This document shows, in pieces, positions 1 through 5,802 of a stretch of 5,802 nt of DNA. Origin of the DNA: JBMYQA01 sp049600855. GTDB lineage: Bacteria; Bacteroidota; Bacteroidia; Cytophagales; Flammeovirgaceae. The notes beneath the pieces were generated by a model. The model had not been told where the DNA came from. It saw nothing but the letters and a program-made list of their open reading frames with translations, and ran no database searches. A program made the translations under genes and the position numbers. The stretch is taken from positions 1 to 5,802 of the forward strand of contig JBMYQA010000350.1 in assembly GCA_049600855.1 (NCBI GenBank), in the 5' to 3' direction. Each line of letters begins with the position of its first letter. Within the stretch, counting starts at the first letter, position 1.

Positions 1-1069
1 GTCCATCTCCGCCAATATGGAGTTCTCCAATCGCGCCTACAGGTAAAATGGAGCCCCCTTCACTCAAAATATATACTTGTGTATTGCTAATCGGTTTCCC
101 AATGCAATTTTGATGGCTAACGAGTTGTTCAACATTATCCACTCGATTGATGCTCGTAAAGGTTGTCGATTCTGTTGGGCCATAGCCATTGATAAAGGTA
201 ATTTCAGGATAAGTCGTCAATAAAGCCTGAATACTTTCTACCCGAATCGAATCTCCACCTGATAACATATACGAAATGGGGCTAAATAATTCCATGCAGC
301 TATCAATCGCTGAATGGAATAAGCCTGCGGTTAACCATAAGGTATTGACGTTGTGCTGCTGTAGTTCTTTCGCAATGGCCTCTAACGAGAGTTGTGTTGG
401 TAAGGCAATGACTAATTTTCCACCTTTTAATAAAGCGCCCCAAATTTCGAAAGTAGACGCATCAAACGTAATTGGAGCATATTGGTAAAGCACGGAGTAA
501 TCCGTTAAAAACTCAAACTCTTTACTAAAGATTAAACGTACAATAGCACGATGCTCGATTAAAACTCCTTTTGGGTTTCCTGTAGAGCCCGAAGTATACA
601 TCACATAGGCCAACTGGTTAGCGGTTAGCTCAATTTCAGGATTTGAGTTCGCATAGCCTTCCAGTAGTTCAGAAGCCTCATCTAGTAAAAGCAGGTGTTG
701 AACTTTTTCCTGAAATAATGCTACATATTTGCTTTCTGTGATCATCATATCCATTGCCACATCCTGCATCATAAACTTGATCCGTTCCGTCGGATATTCA
801 GGATCAATGGGAACATAGGCAGCTCCAGCCTTTACTATCCCTACTATCGCGATAATGGTATTCATAGAACGCTCAATACACAATCCAACGAGGTCTTCAG
901 GTTGAATGCCCTTATCGATTAGGTAATGCGCTACTTGGTTACTTTTTTCATTTAATTGAGCATAGGTGAGTTGCTCTTTTCCAAACGCTAAAGCAACACT
1001 ACTTGGATTACGTTTCACCTGTTGTTCAAATAGCATGGGTACATGCTTTTCCCTCGGATACGCAAATGA
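1..1069 (-). other. Adenylation domain A2 (partial), valine-like specificity code
   Basis: Residues about 1065-1420, truncated by the window edge just after the A6 motif GELHIGGDG. Motifs seen are QLTYAQLN (1097-1104), AGAAYVPIDP (from 1145), YTSGSTGNPKGV (1222-1233), FDASTFEIW (1266-1274), SGGDS (1334-1338) and NGYGPTESTTF (1358-1368). Pocket residues by alignment to GrsA are D1267, A1268, F1271, W1309, L1333, G1335, G1359, T1367 and F1368, reading DAFWLGGTF; the final lysine lies outside the window. From memory this differs at one position from the classical valine code DAFWIGGTFK, so valine or another branched aliphatic residue is the best prediction. Confidence 0.92.
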
Positions 1070-4000
1070 CGTGTTATTGAAACTTTCGAGTAACTGCTTT
1101 TGCGTGCGCGCATCAATCAGTTCTAATTGCTCAATTTTACGATGAGGATTCGCGATGGCGGCTGCTAGCAATAGCTCATACTGCTCTTTCATCCTCATAA
1201 TGGTTGAAGAGGCAAAAATATCAGCATTGTATTCAATGGCTAGTACCAACCCATCAGCCGTCTCCGTAATATCAAAGTATAAATCAAATTTCGAAGTTTG
1301 GTTGCTAGGTGTTACTTCTTTCACTTTCAACTCATTGAGGAACAAAGTATCGTCTCCTGGCGTATTTTGTACCACAAATAACACTTGAAATAATGGGTCT
1401 CTACTCAAGTCTCTATTTTGCTCAATGCGATCCACTACCTTCTCAAAAGGCACCTCTTGGTTATGATATGCTTCAAGCGTGGTTGCCTTAATTTGTTGCA
1501 ATAATTCTTGAAACGTAAGTGGAGCGGATAAATCTGAACGAATCACAATTGCATTCACAAAGAATCCGATCAAACTTTCAATTTCGGATTGTGTTCGATT
1601 CGCAATTCCACTTCCTACACAGATATCCGTTTGGTTGGAGTATTTATGCAGCAATACTTTAAACACCGACAACATCACCATGAATAGGGTAGCGTTTTCT
1701 TGGCGTGCAAAGTCATACAATTTGGTAGATAACTCTTTTTTTAGCAGGAACTTCAAGGTTTTACCAGCACGACTTAATTTATTAGGACGTTCAAAATCTT
1801 CTGGGAGGGTAATGGTTTTAATGTCCTTTAATTTCTCTTCCCAATACAGCATTTTTTTTGCGAGTACTTCTCCAGAAAGCCGCGCCTTTTGCCACAGGGC
1901 AAAATCGGCATACTGTATCGGTAATGGCGCTAAGTCTGAGGCAGTATGATGTTTATGGCAAGTATAAAAATGGTTGAGTTCTTCCATCAAAATAGGGAGC
2001 GACCAACCATCTGCGGCAATATGATGAATCACCACAAGCAGGTAATGCTCTTGTTCGCTACATTCCATGAGGTGAGCCCTGAGCATATGATCAGTCTCTA
2101 GGTTGAATGGCTTCTCCAATTGCTGTTGGATAAAGCGCTCTAGCTGATCACTTGTTCCTTGTACCACACTCCGTTCTAATTCCCACGTATTTTCTGCTAA
2201 CACATACTGATAAGCCTCCCCTTTAGAGGATTTAAAAACGGTTCTAAGCGCCTCATGTCGATTGATCACCGATTGGAATGCCTGTGCTAACGCTGCTTGG
2301 TCAAGCCGTCCGTTTATAAAAAACACATAAGGAATATGATAATTCACACTACCTTCCAGTTGATCAATAAACCATAGACGTTCTTGAGCAAATGATAGCG
2401 GAACCAATTCAGGGCGCTCAGCAGCTTCAATGACGATTTTTTCTTTTTTCTCAAGACTTTCTACATAATGAGCGAGTTCTTTTACGGTAGAATGCTTAAA
2501 CAGATCGGTAATTGTTAACTCAATAGTGTAAATATTTCTAAGTGCTGAAACAACCCGAGTTGCTAATAAAGAATGCCCGCCTAATTTAAAAAAATGCTCG
2601 TCACGTCCGATGCGCTCTCTTCCAAGTAAATCCTCCCAAATTGCTACAATTTGGCGTTCTATCGGTGTTTTTGGTGCCTCATAAATGCTATTTTGCATTG
2701 AAAAAACATCAAACTGAGCCAATGCTTTCCGATCGATTTTCCCATTTGCATTGCGAGGCAGTTCATCCAACTCAACAAAAAATGTTGGCAACATGTAATC
2801 AGGTAAAAAGGTTTTTGCTGCCTCTAGTAATTCATCCGTGGTAATTTCCGCATGCTTCACCACAAAGGCGACTAGGTTTTTAGCCTCATTCTTTCCTTCT
2901 TTTATCAGTACAACGACACTATGAATGGCTGACATTGCTTGAAAAACGGCCTCAATCTCCCCTAATTCAATCCGATAACCTCGGACTTTCACTTGAGAGT
3001 CTTTTCGTCCTAAACATTCAATGGTGCCATCAGGAAGCCATCGCGCTAAATCGCCCGTTCGGTAAATGCGAGTCCCTGTTAAATCTTGATTGACGCTAGT
3101 GACAAACTTCTCTTGCGTGAGCGCTTCTCGATTCAAGTAACCTCGTGCCAAGCCGACTCCTGCAATACACAATTCCCCGATTTCGCCAATGGCACTTAGT
3201 TGATCTTCCTCATCTAAAATATATACTTGATAATTCGCTAGGGGCTTACCGATTGAAATCTTTTTCTCTAAGGTAAGTACATCCATGGTAGCCCACACCG
3301 TTGCTTCCGTTGGCCCATACATATTCAATACCCTGCTCGTTGAAAGTTGCACGAGCTGATTTTTAAGCATTTCACTTGTCGGTTCTCCCCCAGTCATAAT
3401 GACGACCCCTTCCTCATTTTTCCAACCACTGTCTATTAAAATTTGCCAGGTGGAAGCCGTAGCTTGCATATGCGAAGGTTTGTGCTTATTAATCAGCTCT
3501 TTTAACACATAGCCATCTGCTGCTAGCCCTACGCGAGCAAGCATGAGTTGCCCACCTACTGTTAACGGAAGGTATAATTCTAAGCAGGACATGTCAAAAC
3601 CATAACTCGCTAATGATAAAAAGCTTGTGGTATGATCTGCCTGCAAGGCATCTTTCATCACAAGCTGCAAATTCGTCAACGAATTGTGTTGAATCATCAC
3701 GCCTTTAGGTGCTCCAGTAGAACCTGATGTATAAATCACGTACGCCAATCGTGTTGGCTTCAATTTAAGCTCTACGTTTTCTACTGGTGCATTTTGTATT
3801 TTCGTGTCATTTAGCTCAACAAGGGTAAGCTGTTCCAATTCCTCTACACCGTCTTTAGATGCAGTGTTGGATAGCACTATATTCGCTTTTGCATCTTCCA
3901 ACATGTATTGCATCCGTCCTGTGGGCAATGTTGGTTCTATCGGCAAATAAGCACCACCCGATTTCATAATCCCCAAAATACCTATATACATCTCAATGGA

Positions 4001-4261
4001 GCGATGAATACACAGCCCAACAATGGTCTCCTCTTTTACACCTAATTCGATTAAACGATGTGCTAATTGATTTGCACGCTCGTTTAATTCTTGATAGGTC
4101 ATCTCCGTCTCTTCGAAGATCAGTGCTGTTGATGATGGAGCTAATGCAGCTTGTTGTTCAATTAAATCAACTACTGTTTCCTGTATTTCACCAACGGATT
4201 TTGTTTGATTAAAATCAACTAAAATCGTATGTTTTTCAGTTTCAGATGCTCGAGTAGACAT
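1..4261 (-). CDS. Nonribosomal peptide synthetase, initiation plus first elongation module (A-T-C-A, 3' end outside window)
   Basis: This multimodular enzyme should activate amino acids as adenylates, tether them to a phosphopantetheine arm and join them into a peptide in the cytoplasm. Hand translation gives 1420 uninterrupted codons. The order is adenylation domain A1 (residues about 30-515), carrier domain T (about 530-600), condensation domain C (about 617-1045) and adenylation domain A2 (from about 1065, cut after its A6 motif at the window edge). The start is the only ATG after an in-frame TAA at 4301-4303. No Shine-Dalgarno sequence is seen, as is usual in Bacteroidetes. No condensation, formylation or acyl-ligase domain precedes A1, so this is probably the first synthetase of its assembly line. 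With no epimerase between T and C, the C domain should be of the L-to-L type. Core motifs of all four domains look intact. The peptide product cannot be named because downstream modules are outside the window. Confidence 0.97.
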   Translation of the reverse strand, partial: MSTRASETEKHTILVDFNQTKSVGEIQETVVDLIEQQAALAPSSTALIFEETEMTYQELNERANQLAHRLIELGVKEETIVGLCIHRSIEMYIGILGIMKSGGAYLPIEPTLPTGRMQYMLEDAKANIVLSNTASKDGVEELEQLTLVELNDTKIQNAPVENVELKLKPTRLAYVIYTSGSTGAPKGVMIQHNSLTNLQLVMKDALQADHTTSFLSLASYGFDMSCLELYLPLTVGGQLMLARVGLAADGYVLKELINKHKPSHMQATASTWQILIDSGWKNEEGVVIMTGGEPTSEMLKNQLVQLSTSRVLNMYGPTEATVWATMDVLTLEKKISIGKPLANYQVYILDEEDQLSAIGEIGELCIAGVGLARGYLNREALTQEKFVTSVNQDLTGTRIYRTGDLARWLPDGTIECLGRKDSQVKVRGYRIELGEIEAVFQAMSAIHSVVVLIKEGKNEAKNLVAFVVKHAEITTDELLEAAKTFLPDYMLPTFFVELDELPRNANGKIDRKALAQFDVFSMQNSIYEAPKTPIERQIVAIWEDLLGRERIGRDEHFFKLGGHSLLATRVVSALRNIYTIELTITDLFKHSTVKELAHYVESLEKKEKIVIEAAERPELVPLSFAQERLWFIDQLEGSVNYHIPYVFFINGRLDQAALAQAFQSVINRHEALRTVFKSSKGEAYQYVLAENTWELERSVVQGTSDQLERFIQQQLEKPFNLETDHMLRAHLMECSEQEHYLLVVIHHIAADGWSLPILMEELNHFYTCHKHHTASDLAPLPIQYADFALWQKARLSGEVLAKKMLYWEEKLKDIKTITLPEDFERPNKLSRAGKTLKFLLKKELSTKLYDFARQENATLFMVMLSVFKVLLHKYSNQTDICVGSGIANRTQSEIESLIGFFVNAIVIRSDLSAPLTFQELLQQIKATTLEAYHNQEVPFEKVVDRIEQNRDLSRDPLFQVLFVVQNTPGDDTLFLNELKVKEVTPSNQTSKFDLYFDITETADGLVLAIEYNADIFASSTIMRMKEQYELLLAAAIANPHRKIEQLELIDARTQKQLLESFNNTSFAYPREKHVPMLFEQQVKRNPSSVALAFGKEQLTYAQLNEKSNQVAHYLIDKGIQPEDLVGLCIERSMNTIIAIVGIVKAGAAYVPIDPEYPTERIKFMMQDVAMDMMITESKYVALFQEKVQHLLLLDEASELLEGYANSNPEIELTANQLAYVMYTSGSTGNPKGVLIEHRAIVRLIFSKEFEFLTDYSVLYQYAPITFDASTFEIWGALLKGGKLVIALPTQLSLEAIAKELQQHNVNTLWLTAGLFHSAIDSCMELFSPISYMLSGGDSIRVESIQALLTTYPEITFINGYGPTESTTFTSINRVDNVEQLVSHQNCIGKPISNTQVYILSEGGSILPVGAIGELHIGGDG
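1127..2413 (-). other. Condensation domain, probably L-to-L type
   Basis: Residues about 617-1045. All seven condensation motifs can be read: SFAQERLWF (623-631), RHEALRT (668-674), the catalytic HHIAADGWS with second His at 747 and Asp at 751, YADFALWQ (784-791), the IANRTQSEIESLIGFFVN stretch (from about 886), HNQEVPFE (933-940) and RDLSRDPLFQV (950-960). The intact HHxxxDG motif predicts an active enzyme joining the A1 residue to the A2 residue. No epimerization domain precedes it and the catalytic motif resembles L-to-L domains, so an L (or achiral) donor is expected. Subtype assignment is by inspection only. Confidence 0.92.
2462..2674 (-). other. Thiolation (peptidyl carrier) domain
   Basis: Residues about 530-600. 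The motif FFKLGGHSLLATRVVSALR contains the serine that receives 4'-phosphopantetheine (Ser564, codon at 2570-2572). The domain has the usual helical carrier length and sits between A1 and the condensation domain, so it should hold the A1-activated residue. It ends in a short charged linker (ESLEKKEKIVIEAAERPE, residues 601-618) leading into the C domain. Confidence 0.95.
2717..4174 (-). other. Adenylation domain A1 (loading module), glycine-like specificity code
   Basis: Residues about 30-515 of the synthetase. Visible core motifs are MTYQELN (54-60), GGAYLPIEP (102-110), YTSGSTGAPKGV (177-188), NMYGPTEATVW (313-323), GELCIAGVGLARGY (362-375), YRTGD (400-404), GRKDSQVKVRGYRIELGEIE (418-437) and the catalytic-lysine motif NGKIDR (Lys508). 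Aligned by eye to the GrsA pocket, the specificity residues are D223, M224, L227, Q266, M289, G291, M314, V322, W323 and K508, reading DMLQMGMVWK. From memory, glycine-activating domains carry codes such as DILQLGLIWK, which differ only by conservative changes. Glycine is therefore the best guess, but a code read by eye is not proof. Confidence 0.9.
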
Positions 4262-4534
4262 AATCGGTTTTAGGTAAAGGATAATGGATGCTTTTATATT
4301 TTAATATATCAATGTATCATCTAGTTCACTACTGCACACAATAAACCATGAGAACTCAAACCGCTTTCTTACTCATAAATCGCGAAGTAGAGATTATTGG
4401 AAATAGACGTTTAACGTTTAGGGCAATGCATTCCCAATCATTAAGTTTCTGTTACACAATAGTTATGCGTTTTATAAGAAAAGCTTTGTAAAGAAATCTA
4501 TCATTTATCATTCAGGTACAAGCTGAGGCACTTT

Positions 4535-4571
4535 GTTATGCGTTATATCCAATCTGCATACCATGCATAAC
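4535..4571. repeat. Inverted repeat GTTATGC / GCATAAC
   Basis: Arms GTTATGC (4535-4541) and GCATAAC (4565-4571) pair perfectly, and wobble and A-T pairs can extend the stem at both ends. The right arm covers the ATG of the possible 58-residue ORF, so in a plus-strand RNA the hairpin could mask that start. No function is established. Confidence 0.4.
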
Positions 4572-4739
4572 GAACTCCTACAGCTTTTCGCTGATGCAAG
4601 AAGTGCTCACTCAAACAAGCACACAGCTTATTTAAGTAGTTATCAAAAAGGAATAGATGTAAGTAGCGCAACCCAAGAACTATTCAAGGAAATAAGCCAT
4701 TACCACGCGCTCTCCACACAGTTTAGCGCGTTGAGGTAG
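4563..4739 (+). CDS. Possible small protein of 58 residues, function unknown
   Basis: The frame runs from ATG at 4563 to TAG at 4737-4739; an alternative TTG start at 4533 adds ten residues. The protein begins MHNELLQLFADARSAHSNKH and ends SHYHALSTQFSALR. It is polar, rich in Ser, His, Ala and Leu, and probably helical, with no membrane segment or signal peptide. I do not recognise a family. In its favour, it is the only plus-strand frame not lying over another gene, and it converges on the 83-residue gene with a small inverted repeat between the two stops. Against it, there is no ribosome binding site or strong promoter, the length is within chance for this DNA, and its start lies inside an inverted repeat. 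It could also be a fragment of a decayed gene. Confidence 0.3.
   Translation: MHNELLQLFADARSAHSNKHTAYLSSYQKGIDVSSATQELFKEISHYHALSTQFSALR
4705..4731. repeat. GC-rich inverted repeat ACGCGCT / AGCGCGT
   Basis: Seven-base perfect arms (4705-4711 and 4725-4731) enclose a 13-base loop at the 3' end of the possible 58-residue ORF. The arms are strikingly GC-rich for this AT-rich gap. No T-run follows on either strand, so it is not a classical terminator. Confidence 0.45.
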
Positions 4740-4757
4740 TAAAGCTATATTCTACAC

Positions 4758-4780
4758 ATTTCCATTAAACTACTGGAAAT
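4758..4780. terminator. Possible bidirectional terminator hairpin between convergent frames
   Basis: Perfect arms ATTTCCA (4758-4764) and TGGAAAT (4774-4780) enclose a nine-base loop. The hairpin lies between the stop of the 58-residue plus-strand ORF (4739) and the stop of the 83-residue minus-strand gene (4812), where a shared terminator would be expected. The stem is weak and lacks a clear T-run, so the call rests mainly on position. Confidence 0.3.
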
Positions 4781-4811
4781 AACGAATAGCATAGTATATT
4801 ATATTATCTCT

Positions 4812-5063
4812 TTAGAAGGTGATTCGGTACTTCATTTTTGATAATTCTTTTGTTCCATTTTCACAAAAGCTAAAATTATCAATTTGAGTTAGGCGTTCTT
4901 GCACTTCACTCCAACAAGAATCATTAGATGGGTTTACAAAGAAGATAGCAGCGCTTCTTCTGGTGAGTAATTTTTCATAAGGTAACTCCCAAGCTGAAAT
5001 TAGTCCGTCATTTTTTAAAGAATTCATCAACTCTTTCACTTCGATAAGTTCAGGTGCGTACAT
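4812..5063 (-). CDS. Small protein of 83 residues, function unknown
   Basis: The frame starts at ATG 5061-5063, fixed by an in-frame TGA at 5076-5078 with no other start between, and ends with TAA at 4812-4814. The protein is a soluble-looking mix: an acidic helical N-terminus (PELIEVKELMNSLKND, residues 4-19), a hydrophobic strand-like segment RSAAIFFVNPSND (36-48), an amphipathic stretch SCWSEVQERLTQI (49-61) and a basic C-terminus ELSKMKYRITF (73-83). It has Trp at 25 and 51 and Cys at 50 and 67, and no signal peptide or membrane segment. It is not an MbtH homologue, because the expected MbtH tryptophan motifs are absent. It runs in the NRPS direction but 550 bases upstream, so co-transcription is uncertain. 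A good promoter-like site about 190 bases upstream supports a real gene. I do not recognise the family. Confidence 0.65.
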   Translation of the reverse strand: MYAPELIEVKELMNSLKNDGLISAWELPYEKLLTRRSAAIFFVNPSNDSCWSEVQERLTQIDNFSFCENGTKELSKMKYRITF

Positions 5064-5245
5064 AATTAATCCGTTTCAAGATGAAGTAAATAAGAAAATC
5101 AGTAAAATCGCTTGTTATGTTAGTTTCGAATACTTCCTCTTTATGATTATGTTCTTAGAATGAATAGAAATGATTTTGTTGAGTAATCAACCGTTTAACT
5201 TCTATTGCCTGACATTAAAAGTACTAGTATGATTGTATTCTTAAG

Positions 5246-5253
5246 CAAAGATA
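5246..5253 (-). promoter_or_regulatory. Bacteroidetes-type -7 promoter element TATCTTTG
   Basis: On the minus strand the eight bases read TATCTTTG, a full match to the Bacteroidetes housekeeping -7 consensus TAnnTTTG. I found no other such match in the non-coding DNA on the minus strand. A clear -33 TTG is missing; the expected place is occupied by the dyad at 5269-5282. Transcription would start near 5240, giving the 83-residue gene a leader of about 175 bases. The site is identified by consensus only. Confidence 0.45.
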
Positions 5254-5268
5254 GTAATTCATATCATA

Positions 5269-5282
5269 TTAACAGATGTTAA
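5269..5282. promoter_or_regulatory. Perfect dyad TTAACA-GA-TGTTAA, possible operator
   Basis: Six-base perfect inverted arms with a two-base spacer lie 15 bases upstream of the TATCTTTG element, about where the -33 region should be. That position suits a site for a dimeric regulator controlling the promoter. The sequence is AT-rich, so chance occurrence is possible. Confidence 0.35.
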
Positions 5283-5323
5283 CTAAAAGAATTAGTGCAA
5301 TGATAAAGTAAGCGATTGATAGA

Positions 5324-5349
5324 AAAAATAAGCACTTGTACTTATTTTT
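5324..5349. terminator. AT-rich hairpin, possible terminator
   Basis: Perfect nine-base arms AAAAATAAG (5324-5332) and CTTATTTTT (5341-5349) enclose an eight-base loop. The hairpin lies downstream of the LytTR remnant and upstream of the small gene's promoter, where a terminator separating the two units would sit. The right arm provides a T-run on the plus strand and the left arm one on the minus strand, so it could act in either direction. The stem has few G-C pairs. Confidence 0.4.
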
Positions 5350-5422
5350 AAGTAGGCAGTAGAAAATAACCGTGTTTTTTGGCAGCTTCTACACCAAAAA
5401 ATAATGCTAGTGCTCTGTCCAT
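5348..5422 (-). CDS. Possible 24-residue peptide ORF
   Basis: The frame starts at ATG 5420-5422, 15 bases beyond the LytTR stop, and ends with TAA at 5348-5350. The peptide begins MDRALALFFGVEAAKK and ends HGYFLLPT. Its composition is protein-like rather than random, but at this length that proves little. It may be a fragment of a decayed gene, a small peptide gene or chance. Its stop overlaps the right arm of the hairpin at 5324-5349. Confidence 0.15.
   Translation of the reverse strand: MDRALALFFGVEAAKKHGYFLLPT
5375..5401. repeat. Inverted repeat TTTTTTGG / CCAAAAAA
   Basis: Perfect eight-base arms (5375-5382 and 5394-5401) enclose an 11-base loop, 36 bases beyond the LytTR stop codon. 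Position suggests a terminator for the former regulator gene, but no T-run follows the stem on the minus strand and the arms lie inside a possible 24-codon frame. Confidence 0.3.
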
Positions 5423-5437
5423 CTACTTCACGTCAAA

Positions 5438-5802
5438 TTATACAATTTGCAAATGTGCTAAAAACTCATCTTTTCGTCTTCTGGAGATCGGCACATGAGC
5501 ACCATCAATCATGATGGCAAAACCACCTTCCGCTCTGATGTATTGTTTTAAGCAATTAATATTAATGAGGTGAGAGTTGTGTACTCTCATAAATTTGTGT
5601 TTTGCTAATAGCGTTTCAAACGTTTTAATCTTACCTGTAGCTAGTATAGGTTTGGTAAGTGCTTGACCACAATTAATCGCATATTTTTTCTGTGCGGGAA
5701 GTAAGTGATTGTGCCCATGAAGTTTACAGGTTACTTACATTATTTCTCAGCAATTCTCACTTTGTAAAAAATACTTGTTATTCTGCAAAAAAAGGACTTT
5801 TT
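5438..5802 (-). pseudogene. LytTR-type response regulator, C-terminal remnant (extends past window)
   Basis: LytTR domains bind DNA at the C-terminus of two-component response regulators of the LytR/AgrA class. The intact part reads ILATGKIKTFETLLAKHKF, then MRVHNSHLININ, CLKQYIRAEGGFAIMIDG and PISRRRKDEFLAHLQIV, ending at TAA 5438-5440. This matches the F-R-V-H-x-S-x-L-I-N core and the SRRrKdeFL tail of the family. The frame has no ATG before codon 5588-5590 and is blocked by TAA at 5735-5737 and TGA at 5747-5749. Upstream pieces that fit the domain's N-terminal half lie in two frames: FYKVRIAE and GTITYFPHR in one, TCKLHGHN in the other. Several lesions in about 100 bases point to a decayed gene rather than one sequencing error. 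A 50-residue product from the internal ATG would lack half the domain. The receiver domain would lie outside the window. Confidence 0.72.

Larger units (their letters stand above)
4262..4811. other. 550-base gap upstream of the NRPS
   Basis: This stretch separates the 83-residue protein gene from the NRPS start. On the minus strand no substantial reading frame or recognisable protein was found, and no TAnnTTTG promoter match was found, so where NRPS transcription starts is unclear. It holds a possible plus-strand ORF at 4563-4739 and three inverted repeats (4535-4571, 4705-4731, 4758-4780). An AT-rich run occupies about 4290-4320 immediately before the NRPS leader. The gap is long for two genes of one operon, so the NRPS may have its own promoter here. 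Confidence 0.6.
5064..5437. other. AT-rich intergenic and leader region
   Basis: Between the 83-residue gene and the LytTR remnant. The half next to the small gene is a leader of about 175 bases downstream of a likely promoter. The other half contains two AT-rich inverted repeats and a 24-codon minus-strand frame. No larger gene or RNA gene is recognised. Confidence 0.6.

Noticed and set aside
276..488. 70-codon plus-strand open frame
   Set aside because: Lies entirely over the A2 domain of the NRPS on the other strand and has no protein-like motif.
1155..1388. 77-codon plus-strand open frame
   Set aside because: Opposite the conserved C-domain end and C-A linker; a by-product of NRPS codon use.
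1635..1949. 104-codon plus-strand open frame
   Set aside because: The longest plus-strand frame, but it lies opposite the condensation domain, and no family was recognised.
2641..2844. 67-codon plus-strand open frame
   Set aside because: Opposite the A1-T junction with its NGKIDR motif; no independent evidence of coding.
66..3230. The 14-base sequence AAAATATATACTTG occurs in both adenylation domains
   Set aside because: It encodes the shared QVYIL segment of A1 and A2, so it reflects homologous domains and not a mobile repeat.
4336..4360. Possible NRPS promoter: TTTG and TATTGTGT on the minus strand
   Set aside because: The -7 part does not match TAnnTTTG and the spacing of 13 bases is too short for a Bacteroidetes promoter.
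4454..4560. Two short frames both opening with ATGCGTT (at 4465 and 4538)
   Set aside because: They encode only 8 and 10 codons and share little beyond the first few bases.
4535..4571. GTTATGC and GCATAAC considered as an integron attC site
   Set aside because: The arms do not fit the RYYYAAC / GTTRRRY consensus, and there is no integrase gene or cassette array.

Overview
The window looks like chromosomal DNA from a marine-type or soil-type Bacteroidetes (Cytophagia or Flavobacteriia). The evidence is AT-rich intergenic DNA, start codons without a recognisable Shine-Dalgarno sequence, a promoter matching the Bacteroidetes -7 consensus TAnnTTTG, and a LytTR domain of the type common in that phylum. 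This placement is inference; no taxonomic marker gene is present.

Positions 1-4261 (minus strand) hold the 5' part of a large nonribosomal peptide synthetase (NRPS) gene. I translated it by hand without a break for 1420 codons; its 3' end lies outside the window. The domain order is A1-T-C-A2(partial). No condensation domain precedes A1, so this protein probably starts the peptide. The binding-pocket residues read DMLQMGMVWK for A1 (glycine-like) and DAFWLGGTF for A2 (valine-like). No epimerase, thioesterase, MbtH homologue or phosphopantetheinyl transferase is visible.

Positions 4262-4811 are a 550-base gap with no strong minus-strand gene. It contains a possible 58-residue plus-strand ORF (4563-4739) and three short inverted repeats. 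Next comes a small minus-strand gene for an unrecognised 83-residue protein (4812-5063). Its leader is about 175 bases long and carries a good Bacteroidetes-type promoter overlapped by a perfect dyad near 5246-5282.

Positions 5438-5802 (minus strand) are the remains of a LytTR-type DNA-binding response regulator. The C-terminal half of the domain is intact. The N-terminal half is broken by in-frame stops and its recognisable pieces are split between two frames. A 24-codon ORF and two AT-rich hairpins lie just downstream of it.

Everything with convincing coding potential runs on the minus strand, towards the NRPS. The likely picture is a biosynthetic cluster entered from its 5' end, with a decayed regulator and a small orphan protein in front. 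No CRISPR array, tRNA, rRNA or insertion sequence is visible. The undescribed part is the small orphan protein and its regulatory region; the NRPS itself belongs to a well-known class.
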